A DNA stretch of 64,000 nt from Sorlinia euscelidii (GCF_036452155.1 NZ_JAWJZY010000006.1); one strand, 5' to 3'; counted from the stretch's first letter, positions 36,130-45,374 are shown. Translations and numbers: made by a program. The notes: generated by a model not told the origin, from the sequence alone.

Positions 36130-36157
36130 GAAAAAAGGGCGCATTTGCACCCTTTTC
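36130..36157 (-). terminator. Rho-independent terminator of the hsp20 gene
   Basis: On the minus strand a stem GGGTGC/GCGCCC with loop AAAT is flanked by A-run and T-run (AAAA before, TTTTTT after), 21 bases after the hsp20 stop. It is a well-formed intrinsic terminator and could also work on the + strand. Confidence 0.75.
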
Positions 36158-36177
36158 TCTCTTAAAAGCGCGTCAAT

Positions 36178-36657
36178 TTAAGCGGCGTTGCGCTGCCCCT
36201 TTGTCCCTTCCGCTTTCGCAGAGGTGGAAAGGCCCTCGACGCTTTTGATTTCAATACGGCGCGGTGCCAAAGCCTCCGGCACAACCCGTTTGATCGTGAC
36301 CGTCAACAGACCATTGACCAGTTCAGCTTCACCGATTTCGATATGATCGGCGAGGACGAAACGACGCTCAAAGGTACGGGCCGCAATGCCGCGATGCAAT
36401 ATTTCACCTTCCGTGAAATGTGCGGGCGGCGTGCCCTTGATGACAAGATTATTATCGGCAAGCGTGATGTCGATATCAGCCGGGCCGAACCCGGCAACCG
36501 CCATCGTCAGCCGATAAGTATCGGCATCCTGCTTATCGATATTATAAGGGGGGTAACCATTATTGGGCGCCGCCATATTTGCAGCGTTATCCATCAAGCG
36601 GGCAAAACGGTCAAAACCAATCGCTGTCCGCATAAGCGGGGAAAAATCGTACGTCAT
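36178..36657 (-). CDS. Hsp20 small heat-shock protein (IbpA type)
   Basis: A 159-residue alpha-crystallin domain protein: YNIDKQDADTYRLTMAVAGFGPADIDI, DNNLVIKGTPP, ERRFVLADHIEIGEAELVNGLLTVTIKR and the C-terminal anchor (PRRIEIKS). The IxI-type tail is weak but present. It is an ATP-independent holdase binding unfolded proteins. A strong ribosome site AAAGGAGG lies 5 bases before the ATG. The promoter is a near-perfect RpoH site (36757-36785), and a terminator follows, so it is a single-gene heat-shock unit. Confidence 0.94.
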   Translation of the reverse strand: MTYDFSPLMRTAIGFDRFARLMDNAANMAAPNNGYPPYNIDKQDADTYRLTMAVAGFGPADIDITLADNNLVIKGTPPAHFTEGEILHRGIAARTFERRFVLADHIEIGEAELVNGLLTVTIKRVVPEALAPRRIEIKSVEGLSTSAKAEGTKGQRNAA

Positions 36658-36756
36658 AAGAACCTCCTTTAAGGCAGATCCGGCTAAACCCTCCCCAACG
36701 GGCGGAGGGCTGAGCCATTAAGGTTGTTGCGGCCCAATGGCACCGCAACAACCTTA
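36658..36756 (-). promoter_or_regulatory. structured 5' leader of hsp20
   Basis: The leader contains a perfect 13-base inverted repeat (36720-36732 with 36743-36755, 10-base loop) and a second hairpin (CCCTCC/GGAGGG) just before the ribosome site AAAGGAGG (36663-36670). The CCTCC arm of the second hairpin could instead pair with the ribosome site. This resembles the layered hairpins of alphaproteobacterial heat-shock thermosensors, but the ROSE consensus is not clear. The 13-base repeat starts close to the predicted transcription start, so part may not be transcribed. Confidence 0.5.
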
Positions 36757-36785
36757 AAATGGGGATCGGAAAAGGAGGTTTCAAG
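36757..36785 (-). promoter_or_regulatory. RpoH (sigma-32) heat-shock promoter of hsp20
   Basis: On the minus strand: -35 CTTGAAA (36779-36785), a 14-base spacer, and -10 CCCCATTT (36757-36764). This matches the sigma-32 consensus CTTGAAA-N13-15-CCCCATnT at nearly every position, and lies about 100 bases before the hsp20 ATG. Confidence 0.88.
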
Positions 36786-36811
36786 AGATCGCAGGGCGGT
36801 CCCCAGCGCGT

Positions 36812-37045
36812 TTATTTCTTCGCGTTGCGCGCGCCGATCCCGGCAAAACGCTTATTGAACTTGGCGACCTGACCGCCCGTATCCAGAATACGTTGCACGC
36901 CTGTCCAGGCGGGGTGAGACTTCGGGTCAACGTCAAGGCGCAATGTCGCGCCGGGCTCACCATAGCATGAACGCGTGGTGAATTCGGTCCCGTCCGTCAT
37001 CACAATTTTGATTTCGTGATATTCAGGGTGGATGCCAGATTTCAT
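36812..37045 (-). CDS. rpmE: 50S ribosomal protein L31
   Basis: L31 of 77 residues beginning MKSGIHPEYHEIKIVMTDG, with TTRSCYGEPG and the C-terminal HPAWTGVQRILDTGGQVAKFNKRF. Only one Cys is left, so this is the zinc-independent (C-minus) form. It binds the central protuberance of the large subunit and bridges the subunits. The upstream extension of the frame to 37162 lacks any L31 content. It is divergent from mscL. Confidence 0.95.
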   Translation of the reverse strand: MKSGIHPEYHEIKIVMTDGTEFTTRSCYGEPGATLRLDVDPKSHPAWTGVQRILDTGGQVAKFNKRFAGIGARNAKK

Positions 37046-37232
37046 GATTGCCAAACTCTCCAGATAACCATGCCCCGATGCCGACCGGGACTTATAAGCG
37101 ATGCGTCTTATCGCAATCGGGCGTGAAAGGGAACGCTTATTTGCGGGAACTTTCAGAATCACCGGGTTTTTCGGATAAGAGAAGCGTTTCCCGCTTAGGG
37201 AAGAGGCGCGCTGGAAGATAAAGAGAGAGAAA

Positions 37233-37673
37233 ATGGATAATAAATTTTCGTTACATAAGCCCGGCTGGGTCGGTGAATTTCAAAAATTCATCATGCGCGG
37301 CAATGTCATTGATATGGCTGTCGGGATCATTATCGGCGCGGCCTTCACGGCCATTGTCAGCAGCCTCGTTAAGGATGTGATGACGCCTTGTATCGGTCTG
37401 CTGACCGGTGGCATCGATTTCTCAAATATTTTCATCACCCTCAAAGGCCCCGTCCTGCCAACTTTGGCGGAAGCCACGAAGGCAGGGGCGGTAACCATCA
37501 ATGTCGGCGTTTTTCTAAATGCGCTGATTCAGTTTCTCATCGTTGCCTTCGCCGTCTTCTGGCTGGTGAAGCTCGTTTCAAGCCTCTATAAAAAGCAGGA
37601 AGAGGTGGCGGAACCCACGATTTCAGAAAAGCTTCTGACCGAAATTCGTGATCTGCTTGAGCGCAAACCGTAA
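37233..37673 (+). CDS. mscL: large-conductance mechanosensitive channel
   Basis: A 146-residue channel. The N-terminal amphipathic helix (VGEFQKFIMRGNVIDMAVG) leads into TM1 (IIIGAAFTAIVSSLVKDVM), then a periplasmic loop, TM2 (VFLNALIQFLIVAFAVFWLVK) and the charged cytoplasmic C-terminus (EKLLTEIRDLLERKP). It opens at near-lytic tension. It has a bidirectional terminator after it, and divergent rpmE. Confidence 0.95.
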   Translation: MDNKFSLHKPGWVGEFQKFIMRGNVIDMAVGIIIGAAFTAIVSSLVKDVMTPCIGLLTGGIDFSNIFITLKGPVLPTLAEATKAGAVTINVGVFLNALIQFLIVAFAVFWLVKLVSSLYKKQEEVAEPTISEKLLTEIRDLLERKP

Positions 37674-37698
37674 GTAAAGCGGCCCTGTGGCGCGAAGA

Positions 37699-37727
37699 GC
37701 CTGACCGGACCTTGAGAGCGGTCAGGC
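37699..37727. terminator. hairpin between convergent mscL and secF
   Basis: A perfect 9-bp inverted repeat GCCTGACCG/CGGTCAGGC with an 11-base loop, placed between the mscL stop (37673) and the secF stop (37754). No long T-tract follows on either strand. Its position between convergent genes supports a bidirectional terminator. Confidence 0.55.
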
Positions 37728-37753
37728 CTTACGCCGCATCACCGACAGACATC

Positions 37754-38689
37754 TCACGATGCGTCGCGGCGCAGTCTTTTTGCCCCCAGAAGCAAAAGGA
37801 TGGGGCAGGCGATAAATATAGATGAGGAGGTGCCGATGACAATACCGAACAACATCACGGTCGCGAAGCCGGACAGGCTGTGACCCCCGAAAATCGCCAA
37901 AGGCAGCGCGGCAAGAAACACGGTGGATGACGTGCCCAAAGTACGGTTCAGCGTTTCATTGATGGAAAGGTCGAGCAATTCGCGCAAATTCATTTTGCGA
38001 TATTTGCGCAGATTTTCCCGCACGCGGTCATAAACCACGACCTTATCATTGGTGGAATAGCCGAGGATCGTCAAAATCGCCGCGACCATCACCAGGTCAA
38101 ACTGAATGCGCGTGATGGCGAGGAAGCCGATCGTCTTGGTGAGATCAAGCACAAGGGTCAGCACGGCGCTGATCGCGAATTCCCACTCAAACCGCACCCA
38201 GATATAAATGAGGATCATGCCGAGGCTGAGAAGCAGCGCTAAAATGCCGTTGCGGAAAAGCTCCTGCGAGACGGAAGCTCCGACCGCATCCGCACGCAAA
38301 ATCTGCGCGCCGGGCTGGGCGGCCTCGACCGTCTGACGCACCCGGTCAACGAGGCGTTGCGTCTCCTGATTATTATCCGCCCCTGCTTTCGGTGTTTCGA
38401 GCTGGATCAGCACATCGTCCGGCGCCCCGAATGTAATGATGCCGGCGGCGGTGATCCCTTTTTTATTTAATGCCTCCCGAAGCACGGGCACGTCGGCCGG
38501 GCCTTTCGTGCGCGCTTCCACAACGATACCGCCGCGGAAATCCAGCCCCAATTCCAGCCCCGGTTTGAAGAACAGGGCAATGGAAAGGAGAGACAAAGCG
38601 GCCGACGCGATCAGCCCGGCATAACGTCCCCGCATGAAGGGGATTTTTTTGTCATCACGGAAAAAGCGCAAAAGGGGGCGAGAAAACAT
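37754..38689 (-). CDS. secF: protein translocase subunit SecF
   Basis: A 311-residue protein with six predicted membrane helices. LGLDFRGGIVVEART is the family signature, then a periplasmic domain, and the C-terminal membrane part with IWVRFEWEFAISAVLTLVLDL, GYSTNDKVVVYDRVREN and LNRTLGTSSTVFLAALPLAIFGG. With SecD it uses the proton gradient to complete export through SecYEG. It lies 6 bases after the secD stop on the same strand. Confidence 0.95.
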   Translation of the reverse strand: MFSRPLLRFFRDDKKIPFMRGRYAGLIASAALSLLSIALFFKPGLELGLDFRGGIVVEARTKGPADVPVLREALNKKGITAAGIITFGAPDDVLIQLETPKAGADNNQETQRLVDRVRQTVEAAQPGAQILRADAVGASVSQELFRNGILALLLSLGMILIYIWVRFEWEFAISAVLTLVLDLTKTIGFLAITRIQFDLVMVAAILTILGYSTNDKVVVYDRVRENLRKYRKMNLRELLDLSINETLNRTLGTSSTVFLAALPLAIFGGHSLSGFATVMLFGIVIGTSSSIFIACPILLLLGAKRLRRDAS

Positions 38690-38695
38690 GATTCT

Positions 38696-40242
38696 TTACA
38701 CCGGTAAGGTCGCAGGGCGCGTTTTGGCATACCATCGTATGATAAGCAGCCGGGAGAGCACCATGGTCGTGAACAGGGTGGTGAGAATGCCGATGGTGAT
38801 CGTCAGGGCGAAACCGCGCACCGGCCCAGTCCCGAAAGCAAAAAGCATGACATGCGCGAGGAAAGCTGTCGCATTACTATCCACAATCGTTGATTGGGCG
38901 CGCTCAAAACCATTCTGCAATGCGGCGAGGGCGGAGCGGCCGTTGCGCACTTCCTCCCGGATACGCTCATTGATCAGAATATTGGCGTCGACGGCCATCC
39001 CGAGCGTAAGCAGCATCCCCGCCATACCCGGCAAAGTCAGTGTCGCCTGAAAAAGACTGAGTATGGCGATCATCAAAACGAGATTGGCCATGAGGGCGAG
39101 ATTGGCGTAAAGGCCGAATAGCCCGTAAAAAAGCTGCATAAACACAATGACCAGCAGCAGCCCCACTAACAGGCTGATGGCGCCGGCCCGAATGGAATCA
39201 GTACCGAGAGAAGGGCCGATCGATCGTTGTTCAACGACATTGAGCGGGACGGGTAATGCACCGGCGCGCAGCATCAGGGCGAGATCCGTCGCCGTGCGCG
39301 CATCAAAATTGCCGGTAATCTGCCCGTTACCCCCTGTGATGGGAGTGCGGATCACCGGGGCTTCAATGACCTTGTTATCGAGGATGATGGCAAACATCTT
39401 GCCGACATTTTCAGTCGTTGTTTTGGCAAATGCCGTGGCCCCGCGATGATCAAAAGAGAAGGAGACCGCCCACTGCCCGGTCTGCTGATCAATGACCGGC
39501 GCGGCATTGGTGAGGGCGGCCCCATCCACTTCAACATGGTTTAAAACGGGCCATTGCCGCGAATTATCTGCGGCCGGTATCATCGTGATACCGCCCACAT
39601 TACTTGCGCTGCCCGCCGTTGCGACGAGCTGGAATGTCATTTTTGCCGTCGTGCCCAGAAGCGCTTTGATCCGCTCCGGGTCACTCACGCCGGGCAACTC
39701 CACCACGATCCGATCTTCCCCCTGACGCGTGATTTGCGGGTCGACGGCGCCTGTGCCGTCTATGCGGCGGCGAACGATCTCGATCGTCTGCGCCATCGCC
39801 TCATGCGCGCGTCTCTGCAAAACCTGGTGGTCGAGGGCGACCTCAATCCGGGCCTGTGCACGTTGCACGCTGAATTCATCCGGTGAAGCACGCGGGATAT
39901 CATTGACGACTTTGAAAGCGGCATCGGCCTCCTGCTCATCCCGAGGATAAAAACGGAGTGTCCGCGTTTTTGCGTCGATCGAGAACTGTCGGTATCCAAG
40001 CCCCGCATCGGTCAGATTATGCTTGATATCATCCTCGAGCGCGGTCAGGCGATCGCTGGAGAGTGTTTCGGTATTGACCTGGAGCAGGAGGTAGGACCCC
40101 CTTGGAGGTCCAGCCCGAGATGCACCTGACGCCAGGGGAGGTGATAGGGCGCCTGACGCACAAAATTCGGGACGCAAAGCAGAAGCCCGGCGAAGCATAT
40201 GGCGAGCACGCCGAGGAGTGTGAAGCGATTATAACGGATCAT
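38696..40242 (-). CDS. secD: protein translocase subunit SecD, frameshifted in this sequence
   Basis: SecD partners SecF in the Sec export machinery. The N-terminus (MIRYNRFTLLGVLAICFAGL, then HLGLDLQGG) lies in one frame and the rest (SYLLLQVNTETLSSDRLTALEDD onward, to the C-terminal membrane domain with GMAVDANILINERIREEVRN) in the next. The break is at a C5 run at 40097-40101 (+ strand); a sixth base restores a normal LQGGSYLLLQV join and about 515 residues. As secD is usually essential or nearly so, a sequence error is likelier than a mutation. A yajC gene is not upstream. Confidence 0.9.
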
Positions 40243-40408
40243 CGGCCGTCGCAGTATCCTTATTGCCTGAGCGGGAGTATAGCAGATAACGCAGATTTGT
40301 CCTAGCGCCTGAGGATGGCGTGTGCCTTGGCGCGATGCAACTCCCTTTATGGGTGATAAAGGCTTTGTAAAAGCCGCCACTTTCTGAATTGTTTTTTAGG
40401 GTGATGAC

Positions 40409-41413
40409 ATGAGTTTCCGTTCCCGCGCATCAGCGATGCGGCCCCTGCATGTAGGATTGATCGGGGCGGGGCATTTCGGGCGGTTTCATGCCCTGAAATC
40501 GCATGCATCCACCCGCGAAACGCTTGAAATCCTTTACGACCCCGACCCATCACGTGCGCAGAGCGTCGCGCGTGAAGTGGGGTGCGACGTGGCTGAAGAT
40601 ATTCCGGCCCTGCTGGCGCGTGTTGAGGCCGTCATCATCGCGGCCCCGGCGGAGCACCATTATGCGCTGGCCGCCACATGTCTGGAAGCCGGGAAACATG
40701 TCCTGATCGAGAAACCCATCGCCGCAACGCGTGAGGAAGGGGAGAAGCTCGGTGCGCTCGCCGCGGCGCAGAATTGCGTGCTGCAGGTCGGCCACCTCCT
40801 CCGTTATTCTGCGGAGCATAAGGCGATTTCCACGCGCGTGACGAAACCCATTTATATTGAGGCCACGCGCATTGCGCCTTTCAAGGATCGTGGTACGGAT
40901 GTCTCGGTCATCCTTGATCTGATGATACATGATCTCGACCTCGTCCTCTCCTTCGTGCGCAGCCCGATCCGCGATATTGATGCGTTGGGTGTCGCGGTCT
41001 CCAGCGCGCATGAGGACATTGCCAATGCGCGTGTCCGGTTTGAAAATGGGTGCGTGGCCACGATTACCGCCAGCCGGATTTCCCTGAAGACTGAGCGGAA
41101 AATGCGGATTTTCGGCGCAGAAGGTTATCTCTCCGCTGACTTCATGAAGCGCGAGCTGACTTTTATCGGTCGGGAGAGGGGACTTCCCCTTCCCGGAACA
41201 GGCGGCTTCCGGCAGGAGGCGATTCATTGGAAGGATCACGATAATATTGAAGCCGAACACGCGGCTTTTGTCGCCTCCTGCCAGGATGGCGCGCCCGTCC
41301 TCGTCAATGCGGAAGCAGGGATACGCGCACTTGATGCGGCGCTTCGGATCACCGCCTGCATTGAGGAATCGCGCGCCCGCGTGCTCGCCTCCGGATTGGG
41401 GCAACTCCCTTAA
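40409..41413 (+). CDS. Gfo/Idh/MocA-family oxidoreductase
   Basis: A 334-residue NAD(P)-dependent oxidoreductase with an N-terminal Rossmann fold (VGLIGAGHFGRFHALKS) and the family motif EKPIAATREEGEKL, then the C-terminal alpha/beta dimer domain (HDLDLVLSFVRSPI). Members act on sugars, inositol or related compounds; the substrate here is not evident. It is divergent from secD and its last codon overlaps the ABC-F gene, 3' to 3'. Confidence 0.85.
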   Translation: MSFRSRASAMRPLHVGLIGAGHFGRFHALKSHASTRETLEILYDPDPSRAQSVAREVGCDVAEDIPALLARVEAVIIAAPAEHHYALAATCLEAGKHVLIEKPIAATREEGEKLGALAAAQNCVLQVGHLLRYSAEHKAISTRVTKPIYIEATRIAPFKDRGTDVSVILDLMIHDLDLVLSFVRSPIRDIDALGVAVSSAHEDIANARVRFENGCVATITASRISLKTERKMRIFGAEGYLSADFMKRELTFIGRERGLPLPGTGGFRQEAIHWKDHDNIEAEHAAFVASCQDGAPVLVNAEAGIRALDAALRITACIEESRARVLASGLGQLP

Positions 41414-43221
41414 GCGTCGGGAGGCGCGGACAAAGCGCTTTTTTTGAGTTCAAGCGTAAGCCATTGCTCTTCCGCAGCTTCAAGCGCCTTTTCACTTTGC
41501 GCAAGTTTTTCGGTGAGGGTGCTGAAGCGGGTCGGGTCTTTCTGATAAAGGTCAGGTTGTGCAAGTTCCGCCGTCATGTGGGAAATCGCTCCCTCTAATT
41601 TGCTGATGCGGTCCGGCAGTTGATCCAGGGCCCGTTGATCATTGTAACTCAATTTACGATGACGCGAGGAGGGCTTGCTGGAAGGGGCTTTGCGATCCGC
41701 CGTTACATCTTCCCGCGATGCCGGGCTTTTCAGATCAGGGGAAAGCGCGGCGATATCGGCATAACCGCCCGCATATTCCGTCCAGCGTCCTTCTCCCTCA
41801 GCCACCAGCGTCGACGTGACGATGCGGTCAAGGAAGTCGCGATCATGGCTGACCAGCAGGACGGTGCCCTCATACTTCTCCAGCCATTCCAGCAAAACTT
41901 CCAGCGTATCAAGGTCGAGATCATTGGTCGGCTCATCAAGTATGAGGAAGTTCGTCGGGGTCAGGAGGGCTTTTGCGAGGGCCAGGCGGCCGCGTTCACC
42001 CCCTGAAAGGGCGCTGACCGGTGTCCGTGCCTGCTCCGGGCGGAAGAGAAAATCCTTCATGTAACCTATGACGTGGCGCGTCTGGCCGGCACATTGCACC
42101 ATGTCGCCCTTGCCATCCGTCAGGCTCTCGACCAGCGTGCGCGATGGGTCGAGCGTCTCACGTCGCTGGTCAATCACGATGGGCTGGATGGAAGGGCCCA
42201 ACGCGACACGTCCGTGATCCGGCGTCAGCGCGCCAGTGATAAGCTTGAGCAGCGTTGTTTTGCCCGATCCGTTCGGCCCGATAATGCCGATTCGGTCGCC
42301 GCGCAAAATTTTGAGGCTGAGGTTCTGAACAAGGCAGCGCTCACCGAAAGATTTGCCGAGTGTTTCGATATCGGCAGCGAGTTTACCGCCAGCGAGGGTG
42401 GTGCGGGCTTCGAGGGACATCGCGCCGCGTCGGCGTGAGAGAAGTTCCGAACGCTCTCTTCTCAGCGCGCCGAGTTCCGCCACCCGGCGCATATTGCGTT
42501 TCCGGCGGGCTGTGACGCCGTAGCGCATCCAGTCTTCCTCACGCGCGATCTGCCGGTCGAGCTTATGGGCGCTGAGCTCCGCCTCTTCGAGAAAATCATC
42601 ACGCCAGCTTTCGAATTTCTCAAACCCTTCATTCAGGCGATGGGTCTGCCCCTGATGAATCCATAACACCCCACGCGACATGTTTTTGAGAAATTGCCGG
42701 TCGTGACTGATAAAGATGACAGCGGCATTAAGACGGCGGAGGGCCGTTTCCAGCCATAAGATTGTGGGGAGATCCAGATGGTTGGTGGGCTCATCCAGCA
42801 AAAGGAGGTCAGGCTCCGCCGCGAAAGCGCGCGCGAGGGCGGCACGGCGCATTTCACCGCCGGAGAGCGCGGCGGTGTCCTTATCCGGCGTGAGACCGAC
42901 TTCCGCCATCAGGCTGCGCGCGAGGAAATGGCGCGCTGGCGGCAACGCGGCCACAACATAATCAAAGACGGTCTTCGCATTACCCGGGGTCGGTTCCTGC
43001 GGGACGTAGATCACCCGCGTGCCAGGTTGCAGAAATCTCTGCCCCCCATCCGGCAATATATCCCCGGACGCGATTTTAAGGAGAGTCGATTTGCCGCAGC
43101 CATTGCGCCCGACGACGCATATACGGTCCCGCTCATGGACGGACAGAGCGGCGTTCTGCAGGAGTGGGGGGCCACCGAGAAAGAATGAAATATTCTGAAG
43201 TGTTAAAAGAGGCGCATCCAT
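41410..43221 (-). CDS. ABC-F family ATPase (Uup-like)
   Basis: A 603-residue protein with two ATP-binding domains and no membrane segments: Walker A GRNGCGKSTLLK with LSGGEMRRAALARAF and LLLDEPTNHLD in the first, and GPNGSGKTTLLK with LSGGERGRLALAKALL and LILDEPTNDLD in the second. A charged linker between domains and a C-terminal coiled coil (about residues 520-600) fit Uup-type ABC-F proteins. These act on ribosomes or on DNA intermediates, not transport. Confidence 0.93.
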   Translation of the reverse strand: MDAPLLTLQNISFFLGGPPLLQNAALSVHERDRICVVGRNGCGKSTLLKIASGDILPDGGQRFLQPGTRVIYVPQEPTPGNAKTVFDYVVAALPPARHFLARSLMAEVGLTPDKDTAALSGGEMRRAALARAFAAEPDLLLLDEPTNHLDLPTILWLETALRRLNAAVIFISHDRQFLKNMSRGVLWIHQGQTHRLNEGFEKFESWRDDFLEEAELSAHKLDRQIAREEDWMRYGVTARRKRNMRRVAELGALRRERSELLSRRRGAMSLEARTTLAGGKLAADIETLGKSFGERCLVQNLSLKILRGDRIGIIGPNGSGKTTLLKLITGALTPDHGRVALGPSIQPIVIDQRRETLDPSRTLVESLTDGKGDMVQCAGQTRHVIGYMKDFLFRPEQARTPVSALSGGERGRLALAKALLTPTNFLILDEPTNDLDLDTLEVLLEWLEKYEGTVLLVSHDRDFLDRIVTSTLVAEGEGRWTEYAGGYADIAALSPDLKSPASREDVTADRKAPSSKPSSRHRKLSYNDQRALDQLPDRISKLEGAISHMTAELAQPDLYQKDPTRFSTLTEKLAQSEKALEAAEEQWLTLELKKSALSAPPDA

Positions 43222-43258
43222 GCGTCATCCGTGGCGAAACGCATGGGTTTTGACAAGG

Positions 43259-44011
43259 TCAAATCGTCGATAACCCACCTGTAACGGTCTGATAAGTCGT
43301 GATGGCGAGCGTCATCGGCTCAAAAGGTTTGGTGATGACGAAAGGTGGCTCCTCGGATTCACCTGTAAGAAGTCGCTCAGGATAGGCGGTGACGAAAATC
43401 ACGGGGATGTCCTGATTCTGGCCGATACGGCGCACGGCCGACATGCCATCTCCGCCGGCACCCAGGTTGATATCGGCAAGAATAAGGTCCGGTTGCGTCT
43501 CCCGCGCGAGGCGGACAGCATCGGCCTCCGTATGGGCGACACCGACGCATCGGTGCCCGCTTTGCTCAACGATATTCTGAATGTCAAAAGCGATGATCGG
43601 CTCATCCTCAATAATAAGGACGCTGGTTTCCGCCATGGAACGCAGGCCTTTATGCGCTTCCATCACCTTGTGCATCGCCGTGCGCTCATCCAGGCCGATA
43701 ATCTCCGCGGCTTTGCCGATCGGGACTTCCTCCAATGCTGTCAGGAGCAGAAGGAAGCGTTGATCCAGCGACAGGCCAGGCACGTCATCCGGCGCGATTT
43801 TGACAATCTGGCGGAAGGTTTCCGCGACGATGCGGTAAAGCCGATGCCGGGCGCTGAGGGAGGTCTCCTCATCAGGCAATATGGGAAAACGCTTCAACGC
43901 CTCCGTTACAAGCTTATCCCCGGATTGCTGTCCGCGGGTCAGGGCACGTGCGAACCGCCGGGCAAACGGGAGTGCACGGTAAAGCTCCTGTCGCGGCAAA
44001 TCTGATACCAT
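43259..44011 (-). CDS. phyR: general stress response regulator PhyR
   Basis: A 250-residue response regulator with an N-terminal sigma-like domain (about residues 1-125; it resembles sigma region 2 and region 4 of an ECF factor) and a C-terminal receiver (about 130-250: Glu135/Asp136, phospho-acceptor Asp180 in LILADINLG, Lys228 in ITKPFEP). Phosphorylated PhyR binds NepR and frees EcfG. A good ribosome site GAGG is 9 bases before the ATG. It is divergent from the two sigma factor genes, as in other alphaproteobacterial stress loci. Confidence 0.94.
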   Translation of the reverse strand: MVSDLPRQELYRALPFARRFARALTRGQQSGDKLVTEALKRFPILPDEETSLSARHRLYRIVAETFRQIVKIAPDDVPGLSLDQRFLLLLTALEEVPIGKAAEIIGLDERTAMHKVMEAHKGLRSMAETSVLIIEDEPIIAFDIQNIVEQSGHRCVGVAHTEADAVRLARETQPDLILADINLGAGGDGMSAVRRIGQNQDIPVIFVTAYPERLLTGESEEPPFVITKPFEPMTLAITTYQTVTGGLSTI

Positions 44012-44167
44012 GGGTCGATCCTCATTTAAACGCGGTCCGAACGGAACAAGAAACGAAGCTTACTCACCATTTTTATGGTAAACCTCTTGACGAAACAACT
44101 ATATTGTATCTGCCTTCGAGATTTCTATACCCATCATTGATGGCAGGCCGAGAAGGGTCGATGAAAC

Positions 44168-44665
44168 GTGGATGGTGAACTGAGACGTGGATTGGCGGCG
44201 ATTTTACCTGCGATGCGTAGCTTCGCCAGGTTCCTGACGCATGATGTTTCATCGGCGGATGACCTTGTGCAGGAGACGGTCCTGCGCGTCCTTCGGGCGC
44301 ATGACCAATATAAGGAAGGTACAAATCTGAAGGCCTGGATCCTGAAAGTGCAGCGCAACCTATTTTATGAGGGCCTGCGCAGCTCCAGGCGGGAGCAGGA
44401 AGTGATGGCGGATTTTGAGGATCACGCCCGAACCGACCCGCATGGACCGCCCCGATATCAGGATCAGGTCATGGATTTGAGTGTTCTGATCTGGCGACTT
44501 CCCGTCGTGATGCGGGAAGCACTTATATTAGTAGGGGCGCAGGGCTTCAGTTATGAGGAGGCCGCGCAGATCTGTGACTGCTCGGTCGGAACGATGAAAG
44601 CCCGTGTCTCCCGCGCGCGGGACAGGCTGGCAGAAATGCGGGAGGGCGATGTCGCGCGAATTTGA
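44168..44665 (+). CDS. EcfG-type sigma factor, first copy
   Basis: A 165-residue ECF sigma factor: region 2 with LTHDVSSADDLVQETVLRVLRA and LKAWILKVQRN; region 4 with LPVVMREALILVGAQGFSYEE and the helix-turn-helix CDCSVGTMKARVSRARDRL. The start is GTG 44168, with GAAGGG 10 bases upstream. It and the second sigma factor lie in tandem next to phyR and nepR, so one or both are the stress sigma EcfG. Which copy is the main factor is not shown by the sequence. Confidence 0.87.
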   Translation: MDGELRRGLAAILPAMRSFARFLTHDVSSADDLVQETVLRVLRAHDQYKEGTNLKAWILKVQRNLFYEGLRSSRREQEVMADFEDHARTDPHGPPRYQDQVMDLSVLIWRLPVVMREALILVGAQGFSYEEAAQICDCSVGTMKARVSRARDRLAEMREGDVARI

Positions 44666-44765
44666 CAAAAAACTTCACTTTTTTTGTGAACCTTTCGCGC
44701 AACTGCAACCTTTTTTAATTCCCATCCATTATGCCGGTAGAGGACAACCGGGAAAGGGTGGTTTT

Positions 44766-45344
44766 ATGTCCAGCTTCCACGACCAAGTGATAAAAATTCT
44801 GCCAAAACTTCGTGTCCAGGCGCTTTCTCTGACGCGTAACCGTTCGGCCGCTGAAGATCTTGTGCAGGATGCGGTGTGCAATGCTTTGGCCGCGCAGGAC
44901 AGTTTTATCCCCGGAACCAATTTTTCCGCCTGGATGCATCGTATTCTCAGAAACCGCTTCATCTCCGACCTGCGGAAGAAGCGTGACACGACGGATATTG
45001 ATGACGTGCCGGCATCGTCTTTTGCGACCAATGCGACACATGACGATAATCTCGCCCTCAAAGACCTGTCCCTTGCCTTATCCCGCCTCCCGGCAGATCA
45101 ACGTGAGGCGCTGGTGATGGTCGTGGTGCAGGGCCTCAGTTATGAGGCACTGGCGGAGGCGACCGGATGCGCAGTTGGGACAGCAAAGAGCCGCGTATTT
45201 CGGGCGCGTCGCCAGCTTGAAGCATGGCTTACAGGCGAATTACCCTCTAACGACAAGTTACGCCTGAAGGTGAGTGCTTTAAAAGCGGCTATTGATGAGC
45301 GCCGACGTCACGGCAAAGCTTACGACGACTTGTTTAATAATTGA
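44766..45344 (+). CDS. EcfG-type sigma factor, second copy
   Basis: A 192-residue ECF sigma factor: region 2 as RNRSAAEDLVQDAVCNALAA and FSAWMHRILRNRFISDLRK, and region 4 as LPADQREALVMVVVQGLSYEA plus CAVGTAKSRVFRARRQLE. Unlike the first copy it has a 25-residue basic C-terminal tail (LKAAIDERRRHGKAYDDLFNN). Position, adjacent to nepR and in the same orientation, makes it a good candidate for the principal EcfG. A T-rich stretch (44672-44720) separates it from the first copy. No exact GGAAC-N16/17-CGTT site was found upstream. Confidence 0.88.
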   Translation: MSSFHDQVIKILPKLRVQALSLTRNRSAAEDLVQDAVCNALAAQDSFIPGTNFSAWMHRILRNRFISDLRKKRDTTDIDDVPASSFATNATHDDNLALKDLSLALSRLPADQREALVMVVVQGLSYEALAEATGCAVGTAKSRVFRARRQLEAWLTGELPSNDKLRLKVSALKAAIDERRRHGKAYDDLFNN

Positions 45345-45350
45345 AAAAAA

Positions 45351-45374
45351 ATGGCGACTCCGCGGAGTCGCCAT
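45351..45374. terminator. perfect 24-base palindrome with A8 on its left side
   Basis: Between ecfG (second copy) and nepR lies an exact palindrome. Its left flank is A8 (45343-45350), so on the minus strand it forms a textbook intrinsic terminator (stem plus T8), though no minus-strand gene is upstream. On the + strand, TTGAA and TTCAA flank the stem and lengthen it, but there is no T-run. It may separate the sigma factor transcript from nepR. Confidence 0.55.

Noticed and set aside
36661..36780. Perfect 10-base complement between the hsp20 ribosome site (36661-36670) and 36771-36780, read as a thermosensor
   Set aside because: The distal arm lies between the -35 and -10 boxes of the RpoH-type promoter, so it would not be in the transcript.
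40550..41404. 284-codon minus-strand frame opposite the Gfo/Idh gene
   Set aside because: A shadow frame; the + strand gene has clear motifs.
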